Shown: piece after piece, positions 1 to 8,168 of the stretch
Layout: each line of letters opens with the position of its first letter
Numbering within the stretch: position 1 is the stretch's first letter
Assembly: GCA_025769875.1 (NCBI GenBank)
Contig: JAGFNK010000860.1
Location: 1 to 19,769 of the forward strand
Source of the DNA: Russula earlei
Taxonomy: Eukaryota > Basidiomycota > Agaricomycetes > Russulales > Russulaceae
DNA: 19,769 nt
Direction of reading: 5' to 3'
The notes under the pieces: model-generated
What the model saw: the letters and a program-made list of their open reading frames with translations, nothing else
The model's database searches: none
Told to the model about the DNA's origin: nothing
Program-made: the position numbers and the translations under genes

Positions 1-838
1 GCCATGCAAGCCGTCGCCCCCGCACCTTCAGTCCTGCCTGACCCCGTCCCTGCTTCGCCCACGATTGTCACAGCCGCTGCCTCACCCCCGCGCTCACACA
101 CCATCGCATGCAATTCAGTCGCCACCGCCCCACACTCATCCGCATCCGTCGCCACCACCTCAGTCCCAATATCATCAGCAGCCTCCGTCTTAGCCTTGCC
201 CGCCATCGTCAGTACAGCACCGCCCGCTGCCACCTCAGTAGTCTCATCGCCAGCCGTCTCCGTTGTTGCTGTACACGCCCCATCCACCGTGGCATCCGTA
301 TTGCCAGCCAGTTTTGCTATCTTAGTTTCCACCACCGTCGTCTCAACCGCCGCCGGTGCCGGCTCCATCCGTCTCACATGGCCTCACCTTCACCTGCCTC
401 AGTCTCCTCCTCACCAGTTCTCACGCCGCCCACAATGCCAGCTGCCTCCCTGCCCCATCAGCCATCAGTTCAGCCCAGTCCGCCGTATCGCCAGCATCGC
501 CAGCCGCCGCCGTCGTCTCTGCCCTGTCCGCTGCCTCAGCCTGGCCCGCCGTATCACTTCAATCGCCAGGTGCCACCACTGCCCCAACGTCTCCTGTCGC
601 CGCCCCAGCTCTAGTGTTATCTGCCGCCGTCGCCTCAGCTCAGTCCGTCGCCCTCTTGGTTTCATCCTCAATCTCAGTCGATGTCACGCCTAGCGCTAAA
701 GTTTCAGTCACGCACGACACCAGCAACGACGCACTGCCGTCGCCTCACGCCACCAGCATCGCCCAAGAAGTTCAAGAAGGCCTCGAACCCAAGCTCAGCA
801 ACGCCGCCCCGCAGAAAGATCAACAGCCGCCATCATGA
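1..838 (+). pseudogene. Ala/Ser/Val/Pro-rich low-complexity ORF, partial and frameshifted
   Basis: I do not recognise this as a known family. One frame is open from the window edge to 693, dominated by Ala, Val, Ser, Pro and Thr. The same composition then continues in the next frame from about 440 to a stop at 836-838, so a frameshift between about 360 and 440 is likely. The last 35 residues become charged and Gln-rich. The frame choice is supported by a second copy in this window: on the minus strand at 15.9-16.25 kb the same Ala/Ser/Val frame contains a matching LALPA segment (here near 196-210), and both copies share a stretch around 'tTATcTGCcGCC' (here near 618-630). There is no start context, signal peptide or domain. 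It could be a low-complexity tail of a real gene to the left, or a repeat-family ORF; composition alone opens several frames. Confidence 0.3.
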
Positions 839-908
839 CGTCGCCACAGGAGAAGCCGTCGACGCAAGCACCACATCGCACCACGCCTCCCCTTCCATCG
901 CATCCCCG

Positions 909-1184
909 CCCACACGTACGCCCTCACCCCCGCATGCTGCCATCACCTGCAGTGGCGAAGACCTTGTCACCGTGGCCGCGGGATGATTACCAGAGACCCT
1001 TCACATCTTGTTTTCGGTTTTTGGACGCTGACCCCACACACTCTAGCTCAACGACTACGGCAAGCGTTTGCAAGGCGAACCGCGCCGTCCGCCCCCTCTT
1101 GTCTCGTCTCCCACTTGCGCACTATCGTCCTCACGTCCCACCGCCACCTGCTATGGAGAAGACCTTGACGCCACGGCCGGAAGA
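909..1184 (+). repeat. Diverged direct repeat, two units about 201 bp apart
   Basis: Segments at about 909-982 and 1110-1184 align over some 75 bases, with the best core in 'gcgaagaccttgtcaccgtggccg' versus 'ggagaagaccttgacgccacggccg'. The offset is about 201 nt, a multiple of three, and in the same frame both units encode a T-C-x-G-E-D-L motif followed by an Ala/Gly-rich stretch. This suggests duplication inside a former coding sequence. The first unit is followed by an in-frame stop at 984-986. By eye the units are roughly three-quarters identical. Confidence 0.45.
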
Positions 1185-1430
1185 CGTCAGCGCGACAGTC
1201 ACACAAGCTGGGCTCGCCGCTTGCCTCCGCAACAACAACAGCAGCAGCAAAAACAACGGCAATGGCAACAACTTGGACGACACCAGCAGCACCACGTCGC
1301 GACGACACATATGACACGCCGCAACCACGCCACGCCCCCTCCTGCTTCGCCACACCGCGCCCGCATTCCAGCCAGACACAACGACACCAGCACCACTGCA
1401 CACACGACTCAGACGACACATTCGACATGA
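1068..1430 (+). CDS. Gln/Thr/His-rich hypothetical ORF
   Basis: A 120-codon frame lies downstream of the direct-repeat unit. It contains the second T-C-x-G-E-D-L module near residues 26-30 and a run of seven Gln at about 1227-1247, then Gln/Arg/His-rich and Thr/His/Pro-rich sequence. The CAG/CAA mixture of the run and the GC-rich codons resemble disordered fungal protein sequence. There is no recognised domain. The frame may be a fragment of the same gene as the Ser/Ala-rich region upstream, or simply low-complexity repeat. A minus-strand frame over the same bases is equally open, so coding status is uncertain. Confidence 0.2.
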   Translation: MQGEPRRPPPLVSSPTCALSSSRPTATCYGEDLDATAGRRQRDSHTSWARRLPPQQQQQQQKQRQWQQLGRHQQHHVATTHMTRRNHATPPPASPHRARIPARHNDTSTTAHTTQTTHST

Positions 1431-1576
1431 CGCACACACCGCAAGCACGCCCCCGCCCCATCCTGCCTTGCTGCAATGCCCACCCCCTTTGCGATGACGA
1501 GACCACGCGCGCGCAAGGTCGAAGACTTGCTCAAGACGCTTTGACCGAGGATGGTCAAAATTTCAAGCCCCCGGGA

Positions 1577-1900
1577 GGTGTAAGGTAGGCAATCGGTTGG
1601 CTACGGAATCACGCGTGCCAAATGCCTTTCATGCAGTCTTGCCACATCTCGTTTAGTCTCTTACTGATGTCACTACACATGTTTCCCTATTTCCTCTCTC
1701 CTCCCTCCTGTATATAAACTGTTTAGTTACTCTCTGGAATAGAAGAATCCCATACATGTCTCGTCCCATGTCTCCCTCTTTCGCCTCTTCTCCCCACTTC
1801 TCTTCCAGAATCTTGACGATTCCTTTTAGTATAAATACCTAGCATGAAAAATGCATCTGTGTGTATTGTGTCCTCTCCTAATCTGACTGCCCGCGTCTCG
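1577..1900 (+). mobile_element. Possible LTR of a retroelement, truncated or unbounded
   Basis: At 1570-1576 a purine-rich stretch (cgggagg) is followed directly by TGTAAGGTAGGC, which looks like a polypurine tract followed by an LTR start. The frame just upstream ends in a D-G-Q-N-F-K-P-P-G-G-V tail that resembles the ends of fungal Gypsy-type pol frames. About 130 bp further a good TATA box (tgtatataaa, about 1710) occurs, with a second TATA-like stretch near 1830. I found no matching LTR end (expected about CCTTACA), no primer site and no second copy, so the right limit is arbitrary. It could instead be an ordinary promoter. Confidence 0.3.
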
Positions 1901-2624
1901 AAAGCCCTCTTTGGATGGACCCTCGACCCATTTCCTCGGAGTTGCGCCTAGTGGTTCTTGTTTCGACTCATCTAGGTCCCTGGTCAATGCTCACTGTCAA
2001 TGCTCACTTCCTTGGTCCAATTGTTTCACTCTTACTTACTCACCCGCGCGTCCCTGGACACACCACACCACATACTAATTTTGACATCTCCGACATTTCT
2101 ATTTTTCATTCTCGGTACCCTCCATTTAGAAGCTAGTTTTCATTCCGGTTCCAATGGGCTATTTTTTATGATTTTTGCGTAGAATTCGGCGAGATACATC
2201 AAGTTCTTTCTACCAACCCTTTTCTTTTCGGAAATTTCCGGCGCGTCACGTTATCTGAAAACGACAATAATAGCTAGTTTGGCCCCAAACCTGGCGCTCC
2301 CATACCTCTTGTCCAAATGCTGTAGTCATGCTGGCTGTATCTCGTCGAATGAATGTGCGAGAACCTGCACATCCGAAATTTGTCATGTCTATCCTCTCGA
2401 ATGTCCAACACTTGGAAGTGGACATAAATGAACGAGACGGCGCGAAACATCGGGTCCGCCGATGTGGAGAATGGAGATGCCAAAAGGAACCACATACGAG
2501 AAGTGCATGGTTCTATTTGACTCCACGGAGGGGGGGAAAACATGTAGCCATGTATTCCATCGACGAACAATTGGATCATGATGTTGACGTGTCAAATATT
2601 GAAGCAAAAAAAGAAAAAACCAAA
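1901..2624. other. No recognisable gene
   Basis: The stretch has mixed composition and retains CG dinucleotides. A 121-codon plus-strand frame at 2328-2693 runs into the hairpin repeat and shows no motif I recognise. No RNA gene, tandem repeat or transposon end was seen. Confidence 0.5.
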
Positions 2625-2732
2625 CATGTCGGAAATTGGGAGGGTGATTATAATGGATTTTATTGCATTATATTATTATTATTAATGCAATAAAATCCAT
2701 TATAATCACCCTCCCAATTTTTCCGACACATG
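2625..2732. repeat. Near-perfect inverted repeat, MITE-like foldback or hairpin
   Basis: The left arm at about 2625-2670 and the right arm at about 2683-2732 are reverse complements over roughly 45 bases, separated by a short TTA-rich loop (about 2671-2682). The core shared words are ggagggtgattataatgg and attttattgcatta. The outer ends differ by two small gaps: the right arm has an extra AA in its A-run and an extra GT near the end. A transcript from either strand would fold into a long, almost perfect hairpin. There is no protein. Possibilities are a miniature foldback transposon, a small-RNA precursor, or a palindrome made by template switching in replication. Confidence 0.85.
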
Positions 2733-3359
2733 ATTGAAGAACTTTTGGTGGACCAACCTTGGATTGAGCTGTGGCACCGCAAGCACAAAAGTGATGCAAT
2801 TTAGTGCTTCAATTGTGTCTTTCAATTGGGTCGCCGGTCGGTTGACACCAGCGAACAACTTGAAGAGCTGGGCTTCTCCCTCATCCTTCCGAATGCCGCT
2901 CAAGACGCAAGGGCGGCTCCTTTTTTTGGGGCCTCTTCTTTTTTTCCCTTTCCTTCGCTTCTCTTCGCCCGTTCTCACCACTTTTCACGTGGCATGGTCA
3001 GGATCGCGCGATCAAAAGGTGGGGGTTCTTCTTATGACGGGGTGCGATTACCGAAGTACCTTGCTAAGTGGTGAAAAAATTCTTTTCGCCGCCGCGTTGC
3101 ACCGCGCATTCCTGTCCTCCGCCATCTCCTCCACCCCACCCTCTCTGGACGTCAAAGACCGGTCAACGCGCCCATGGGGTCAACGCCAGACCATGATCAA
3201 AATGGCCACTAGAACAATTCAGTGGAATCACGAACCCGGTGCGCGTTTTGCTTTTCTTTTCTTTTTTCTTTATCACGCGGTCTCTCTCGCTTTGAGCGAA
3301 AAAATATGTGTATCTCGTTCATCCGGTCTATGATCTCAGCAAATCATCTGACAGGTGAA
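2733..3359. other. Unassigned; one weak minus-strand ORF
   Basis: A minus-strand frame (stop in the hairpin at 2706, open to about 2981) encodes a 91-residue stretch whose last 60 residues look like ordinary helical protein sequence. I recognise no family, and its stop lies inside the inverted repeat, as if the repeat had cut a gene. The plus strand carries pyrimidine tracts at 2917-2970 and 3245-3270. Nothing firm can be called. Confidence 0.3.
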
Positions 3360-3463
3360 GCCTGCTTAGCTCAGTGGTAGAGCGCGTCACTTGTATGGCC
3401 ATGTGTACATACATACACATGATTTACATGACGAGGTCAGTCGTTCAAACCGGCTAGTTGGCA
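3360..3463 (+). tRNA. tRNA-Thr(UGU) with a 32-nt intron
   Basis: The sequence folds as a cloverleaf of 72 nt after removal of an intron. The acceptor strand is GCCTGCT at 3360-3366 with AGTTGGC at 3456-3462 and discriminator A3463. The D arm is GCTC...GAGC. The anticodon stem CGTCA/TGACG is perfect. The anticodon loop is C-T-TGT-A-A with anticodon TGT at 3392-3394, which reads ACA (Thr). The T stem is AGTCG/CGGCT around TTCAAAC. The intron (3396-3427) sits one base 3' of the anticodon, the canonical eukaryotic position, and holds its own inverted repeat. A box (TAGCTCAGTGG) and B box (GTTCAAACC) are present. Odd points are a T-T mismatch at pair 4-69 and a G-T pair at 5-68, so it may be slightly decayed. 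Confidence 0.88.
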
Positions 3464-3470
3464 TATGTTC

Positions 3471-3480
3471 TTTTTTTTTT
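3471..3480 (+). terminator. RNA polymerase III terminator of the tRNA gene
   Basis: A run of ten T residues begins seven bases after the tRNA discriminator base, with the usual distance and strength for Pol III termination. Confidence 0.85.
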
Positions 3481-3647
3481 CTTCCCTTGCTGGTTGAACC
3501 TTTCCTAGCCTACCTTGGTAGTAATCACCTGGCCGAACATCCCCTCCTGATCAACAGTAGGTGTTTTATCTACAATACAATAGCCTGGGCCTGGGTGATT
3601 ACTTTGTTAAGTACAATATGCACAGCTCATGAGGATCATGGCAACGC

Positions 3648-5363
3648 TCAGTCTTCCGTGCGCATGATTTCGTCACCATCGTGCTTGCGACAATCGCCGT
3701 CATCTTGTAGTACTCCCGCATCACCGACGGCAGTGTCGCGTTGGCCCAAAAACTGCAAACACCCTCGTCCGCATCCGCGCCACAAGATCGGTACCCCCGC
3801 CCGTTTGACTCGCCAACGCGCACGCCCGCGAGCTCGCTCACCCACGTGTACCGCTCCTCTGCGGGCAAGACGAAGGGCGGTCCGAGTCGAGCCCACGGCC
3901 ATGGCGACGCCCCTGGTGCAGCATAGCAGTGCCGCGGGGACGGACAGCGACCAGAGCTCTTCTGTTGGTGTTTGCTCCTCATGTGTTGCCGTCGCAGTTG
4001 TTGCACCGTCCGCGCCCTCGCGGCGACGAGTCGAGCACTGCTGCCGTTCTGACTTGGACATCCTGGAAGAGGAGAACAGGCCCTCGCTTGGGCCCGAGGT
4101 TGTGGCGCGCGAAAAGGCGTGCCGTGGCGGGGCGGAGACCGCGGAGGGTGCTAGGTGCGCAATGAGTGCGGCGTCAGCGGGGGTGAGCGTCCCTTCCTGC
4201 AGCGGAAGCTGGAAGCAGTCTTCGAGCATCGTAGGTTGTCGGGTGCTAACCGTCGTCATTGTTAACGTCGGCTTCGTCGGCGCTGGAAGGTGCTGTTGAC
4301 CTGCTGAGGGTGTGAGGAGATAGCGCAGGACTACTTCGCGCAGTGGCGGTACACGAAAGTGCACAAGCATGGTACCGTCCACGGCTTGTGGTGTCATTTT
4401 GGCAGGGTCTGGGTACCATGGGTTCGTATGCACGTTGAGGTTCGTGAGGGTCATATTGGTCATCTCAGCCGGGAGGAAATGCAAATTGTTATTGACTACG
4501 TCAAGGTCTTTGAGCGCCTCTAACTGTGCAATTTCTGGGGGAAGATAGTCGAGGGTGTTGTTCCCTGCCCTCAGGATCTCAGTATATGAAACGGACAAAG
4601 AAAGCCAAGCAGGTGCGCACGAAGAGAGAGAACCGTCAGATTGCTCAACTTGAAAAATTCTGGAGGCAGGGCCCTGATCTCATTGTTCGCCAAAAAATCA
4701 TGAGGCCCTGGGATCGAGTGCGGGCAGGGACAAGCGCGTGGGGCAAAGAATGAGCGATGTGTCGATGAGAAGACTGCTGGGGGCGCGGTCTGTACGCGCT
4801 TGAAGGGGCGAAGAGCGAACTGAGCTATGACACCGAGGCTGTTGAGTTCTACGATTGATGGGGGCACAAAAGTAAGGCCCGCATCCCTTGCGGACTGGGT
4901 GAATATTGGGAGGGAGGGAACGAGATGATGACACATACTTCCAGGTAAACTCGGCATCACCCGTGTCGACTGCTCGCGTGATCTTCTCTTCCCATAGCGT
5001 GGCCTCGTCTGGAGGCTCTGGATCAAAACTCGAAGTCGAATACCCCTCCTCTTCGTCAAAGAGACTTTCGAGCACTTTGGCGTGATCGGCTGAGGACGTG
5101 AAGTCTGGTCTGTAAGCCCAGGTGGCCGGGGCATATGAAGGATTTGAATAGCGAAGCTCATTTGAGGGATGTGATATAGCATGGGTAGAGCCGGCAAAGG
5201 GATGGGTTATGCCTAGTGGCGTCGGTGGTCGATCGAGGTCGAGGGGCAGTGAGGAAGGAGAGGCGAGGGGAGAGGAGTCGACAAAGGATGAAGCAGAGGG
5301 AGAGCCACCTGGAGAAGACGAGGGTGACATGTATGCGCGATCTTCTGGGCTGATGAAAGCCAT
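3648..5363 (-). CDS. Leucine-rich-repeat protein, three exons, C-terminal frame uncertain
   Basis: Exons: 4939-5363, 4621-4886 and 3648-4564; together 1608 nt, 535 residues plus stop. The N-terminal 110 residues are Ser/Pro-rich and probably disordered, followed by an acidic helix with L-W-E-E-K. LRR-type segments follow: LTFVPPSI (about 146-153), LANNEIRALPPEFFKLSNL (about 207-225), NNTLDYLPPEI (232-242) and NNNLHFLPAEM. A low-complexity linker and a C-terminal W-R-G-C-G-R-G-C motif (about 492-499) match a fungal LRR family of unknown function as I remember it. Oddity: the middle of the C-terminal region (C-P-S-P-R-H and A-E-E-R-Y-T-W, about 3840-3950) lies in another frame. The frame therefore seems to slip between about 3955 and 4060 and slip back at a C-run near 3794-3803. 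Either these are sequence errors or the gene is damaged. The residue count above ignores this. The start ATG at 5361-5363 opens the frame. Confidence 0.7.
4565..4620 (-). other. Intron 2 of the LRR gene
   Basis: 56 nt, donor GTGCGC, acceptor GGCAG, with TACTGAG as a likely branch point. Splicing restores the repeat consensus L-x-V-L-S-L-R-N-N-x-L across the junction, which is strong support for these exact sites. Confidence 0.8.
4887..4938 (-). other. Intron 1 of the LRR gene
   Basis: 52 nt, donor GTATGT, acceptor AAG. The nearer CAG acceptor at 4895 would put exon 2 out of frame with the repeats, so the acceptor eight bases further downstream was chosen. It joins phase 2 to the frame encoding the first LRR. 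Confidence 0.6.
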
Positions 5364-5626
5364 TGGCGGTGGTCGAGGTCAACGAAAGCGGACACGCGAC
5401 ATCGTGGTGGTGTATGCGCACACGTGATTCGTCGCGTCGCGGCAATTACGTGCACGCGCATTCCTTGCCGCTCATTTTTCTCTTCAATCAAGCACAATGC
5501 TCCCCAACAACAAACTATTGGTACTACACTGTCTCACTCACATCCTTTCATTATCTGTTTCTTTCTTGTTTATATACCCATTTCTTCCTTCCTTTTACCT
5601 ACCACATGTCAGATGTTGAGGGGGAG
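5364..5626. other. Upstream region of the LRR gene; no other feature
   Basis: CpG-rich near 5364-5460, then pyrimidine-rich AT-richer sequence. It probably carries the minus-strand promoter of the LRR gene, but I see no clear TATA box. The change to CpG-poor sequence begins about 5500-5600. The purine tract gaggggga at 5618-5625 directly abuts the LTR. Confidence 0.4.
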
Positions 5627-5760
5627 TATTGGAGTCCAACATCCATGTCATGTATTCCAAGTAGTTGTATATAGGGTTACATTACTGTACCTCCAATTGT
5701 AATTAATTACATCCATTATCTTCCTCACCTCAATTGCTACACACCATCTGAGCTCTAATA
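5627..5760 (+). mobile_element. Decayed LTR of a Ty1/copia relic
   Basis: A 134-bp segment starts TATTGG and ends CTAATA, which fits decay of the TGTTGG...CCAACA termini seen in the younger copia element by G-to-A and C-to-T changes. It has a TATA box (gtatataggg, about 5667-5676). It is followed at once by a primer-binding site, and a gag relic lies 1.2 kb downstream, so it acts as a 5' LTR. An alternative start is TGTTGAG at 5614. Confidence 0.55.
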
Positions 5761-5775
5761 GGTTATGGGCCCTGG
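5761..5775 (+). other. Primer-binding site, initiator tRNA-Met half type
   Basis: GGTTATGGGCCCTGG is complementary to the anticodon stem-loop region of eukaryotic initiator tRNA-Met (CCAGGGCCCATAACC type), the internal primer used by many copia-like elements of fungi and insects. It lies directly after the LTR end. Confidence 0.6.
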
Positions 5776-5907
5776 AGCTCTAGTCTGAAACCACCAGCCT
5801 CAATTCTTGATTCTTGTCAATTCTTGTCAATTTTTGTGCCTTCTCTGCCACTTCCCTCCATTTGGTGGGCTCCTATTCCTCATCTTGGACATCTTCTCAT
5901 TGGTAAC

Positions 5908-6150
5908 CCTTAAGCAATTCCAATCATTGATGCCTCTCCTACCACATTGATCCCTTCAGTATCATTAAATTCACAACACCTCTCCTCCTGTGTTGATCTC
6001 TTCCATATCATCTAGTTCATGACCCCTCTCCTCCCATGTCAATCCCTTCAGTATCATCAAATTCATGACACCTCTCCTTCTGTGTCAATCTCTTCAGTAT
6101 CATCAAGTTCATAGCACCTCTCCTCCTGTGTCTATCCCAATATCATTGAA
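5908..6150. repeat. Tandem repeat, 46-bp period, about five copies
   Basis: Units start with cttcagtatc or a variant at 5954, 6000, 6046, 6092 and about 6138, giving an exact 46-bp period. A partial diverged unit precedes at about 5908. Each unit contains acctctcctcctgtgt. The period is not a multiple of three, so it is not coding. It sits in the leader of the copia relic. Confidence 0.85.
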
Positions 6151-6250
6151 CTCTCAATTTCAATTTCATCCCATTAGTTTTGGGCCTCTTGCCTTCTCTT
6201 TCATCATAGTCACATCCCTTTGGTAGTTTCATTGCAAAACGCACAATTTA

Positions 6251-6809
6251 GGCCCCTTTTACCAACCAAGAATTCTTGAATCTTGAACTTGAACTTGGAT
6301 TTTGGGATTTTCCAGGAGTGACAGGAGTGACAGGAGTGATGTAAGTGATATGATGTATATAATAAATTAATATGCATTTTTTTCTGTTGTCATTTGCATA
6401 TTCACATATATGGGGTTACACATGATGTGTCAGCGTCAAACTTGGAATCAAGCAGTCTGACTCAAGCTCAACATCTGGGTGCTTGCAGCCCCATTTTCAC
6501 CAGAGCTGCACATACAAAATTTGCACAAAGATGTGCACCCACACATTGGTGACACATGTGCTGCCTTAATGACATGCTTGCAATACCCCACTTGGAAGGA
6601 GTGGAAGGAAGGGGTTAGAAAAAATATTTTACATATCACATGTAAACCCAACACATGAATGCAAATCACACCAAAAAATAACTTGAAATAGACTCATATT
6701 AGTTTATTATGTCACTTACATCACACCTGTCATTCCCATCACTCCTGGAAAATCCTGAAATCTAAGTTCAAGTTCAAGATTCAAGAATTCTCGGTTGGTA
6801 AAAGGGGCC
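6251..6809 (+). mobile_element. MITE-like element, copy A, with terminal inverted repeats of about 100 bp
   Basis: 559 bp starting GGCCCCTTTTACCAACC and ending with its reverse complement. The terminal inverted repeats extend about 100 bp, carrying aagaattcttgaatcttgaac, then gattttccaggagtgacagg. There is no transposase: the longest frame is 73 codons. The body of about 350 bp is unique. Flanking bases on both sides are TA, compatible with a 2-bp target duplication, but copy B has TT, so the superfamily is unclear. It lies in the leader of the copia relic, so it inserted after it. Confidence 0.85.
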
Positions 6810-6924
6810 TATTTACACTTCTTTTCTCTTCCATCATACCCTTCATTCCCATTTCTTATGCAGTCACATCTTATACATATCCCCTTATTTCCTTACCCTT
6901 TTTGCTTTCCTCTCTGGAACCATT

Positions 6925-7430
6925 ATGAGCAACAACCCTGTACCTACTACCACCCCCTTGGCTACTATGTCTGCAGCCCTTGAATCCTCCCAGAATGTAA
7001 TCACACTCACTGAACATTGTATTTTGGACAATGCTTGGCCTATGGATCTCATCCTTGATCTTGACAAGTCCAATTGGTCCAAATGGGGCAAATGTCTGTG
7101 TCTTGTCACATATGATCAGGGATTCAAGCACTGGCTCAACAGTACCTTACCTTGCCTGGACATTGCAAATTATGCTAAAGCCCACTGACTTTGGTCCAAC
7201 AATGACCTTTCCCTGCAAACATTCATACTTCATCACATCAGTTCCATCAAATATGAATTCCTTGGTGCAAAAGTTTGCCATGCATCTGCACACAATGTCT
7301 ATGAGACACTGAAACAGAGACACAAGAAGCTTGGACTATACTAACACTGCCATGATGTTTGGACAGGTACCCTGGTTCAGACAGTCACACAATGTCACAG
7401 GCTTGTTTGTAACTCCACCAAGCCAATGTA
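6925..7430 (+). pseudogene. Ty1/copia gag relic
   Basis: The frame starts at ATG 6925 and is open to a TGA at 7186-7188. It then continues in the same frame with gag-like sequence to a TAA at about 7342-7344, and to another stop near 7430. Recognisable features are D-K-S-N-W-S-K-W (about residue 47), a downstream W-S-N-N-D-x-S-L and an I-L-H-H-I-S segment, then N-V-Y-E-T-L-K-Q-R-H, the usual order in fungal copia gag (UBN2/gag-pre type). No zinc knuckle or pol is seen before copy B of the MITE at 7604. The stops and the lack of CpG mark it as old. Confidence 0.7.
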
Positions 7431-7603
7431 ACTCCACTCAGCAAGTGCTAAATGCATGTGATGCATGCCACTCAGTTGTACCAATTGTATATACATTAGA
7501 TATCAATTAGATGGCCTCTAAGTATGATAAGATTCAATCAAGATGAGTGATTTTTTAAAGTTCTGATGAAATGAGGGGCTAAACATTGTCATTAAAACAC
7601 TTT

Positions 7604-8168
7604 GGCCCCTTTTACCAACCAAGAATTCTTGAATCTTGAACTTGAACTTGGATTTCAGGATTTTCTGGGAGTGACAGGAATGACAGGTGTGATGTAAATG
7701 ACATAATAAACTAATATGAGTCTATTTCAAATATAAGTTATTTTTTGGTGTGATTTGCATTCATGTGTTGGGTTTACATGTGATATGTAAAATATTTTTT
7801 CTAACCCCTTCCTTCCACTCCTTCCAAGTGGGGTATTGCAAGCATGTCATTAAGGCAGCACATGTGTCACCAATGTGTGGGTGCACATCTTTGTGCAAAT
7901 TTTGTATGTGCAGCTCTGGTGAAAATGGGGCTGCAAGCACCCAGATGTTGAGCTTGAGTCAGACTGCTTGATTCCAAGTTTGATGCTGACACATCATGTG
8001 TAACCCCATATATGTGAATATGCAAATGACAACAGAAAAAAATGCATATTAATTTATTATATACATCATATCACTTACATCACTCCTGTCACTCCTGTCA
8101 CTCTCAGAAAATCCCGATATCCAAGTTCAAGTTCAAGATTCAAGAATTCTCAGTTGGTAAAAGGGGCC
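7604..8168 (-). mobile_element. MITE-like element, copy B, opposite orientation to copy A
   Basis: 565 bp and nearly identical to copy A when reverse-complemented; the 73-codon frame of copy A is unchanged in it. The length difference of 6 bp is explained by one short stretch (atattt type) near one end. Both ends carry GGCCCCTTTTACCAAC. Flanks are TT on each side. Together with copy A it forms a 0.56-kb inverted repeat separated by 794 bp. Confidence 0.85.

Noticed and set aside
2..640. Pro/Gln/His-rich frame with TAG stops that could be CAG-to-TAG mutations
   Set aside because: The related copy at 16.2 kb also has TAG at the matching place, and the Ala/Ser/Val frame is the one shared by both copies.
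1048..1506. Minus-strand frames opposite the Gln-rich region
   Set aside because: Cys/Val/Leu-rich antisense of CAG/CAC-rich DNA; open by composition only.
2641..2732. Hairpin as a bacterial-type terminator or CRISPR-like repeat
   Set aside because: The context is eukaryotic, there is only one copy, arms are too long and there is no spacer array.
3391..4299. Long 302-codon plus-strand frame
   Set aside because: It overlaps the tRNA and is antisense to the LRR gene exon 3; composition follows the complement of that gene and no motif is present.
4796..4886. Extra intron in LRR exon 2 starting GTACAG at 4795
   Set aside because: The frame is open throughout, and using the CAG acceptor near 4710 would put the following repeat out of frame.
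6448..6669. 73-codon frame identical in both MITE copies
   Set aside because: Identity follows from the near-identity of the two elements; it is too short and has no motif or start context that suggests coding.
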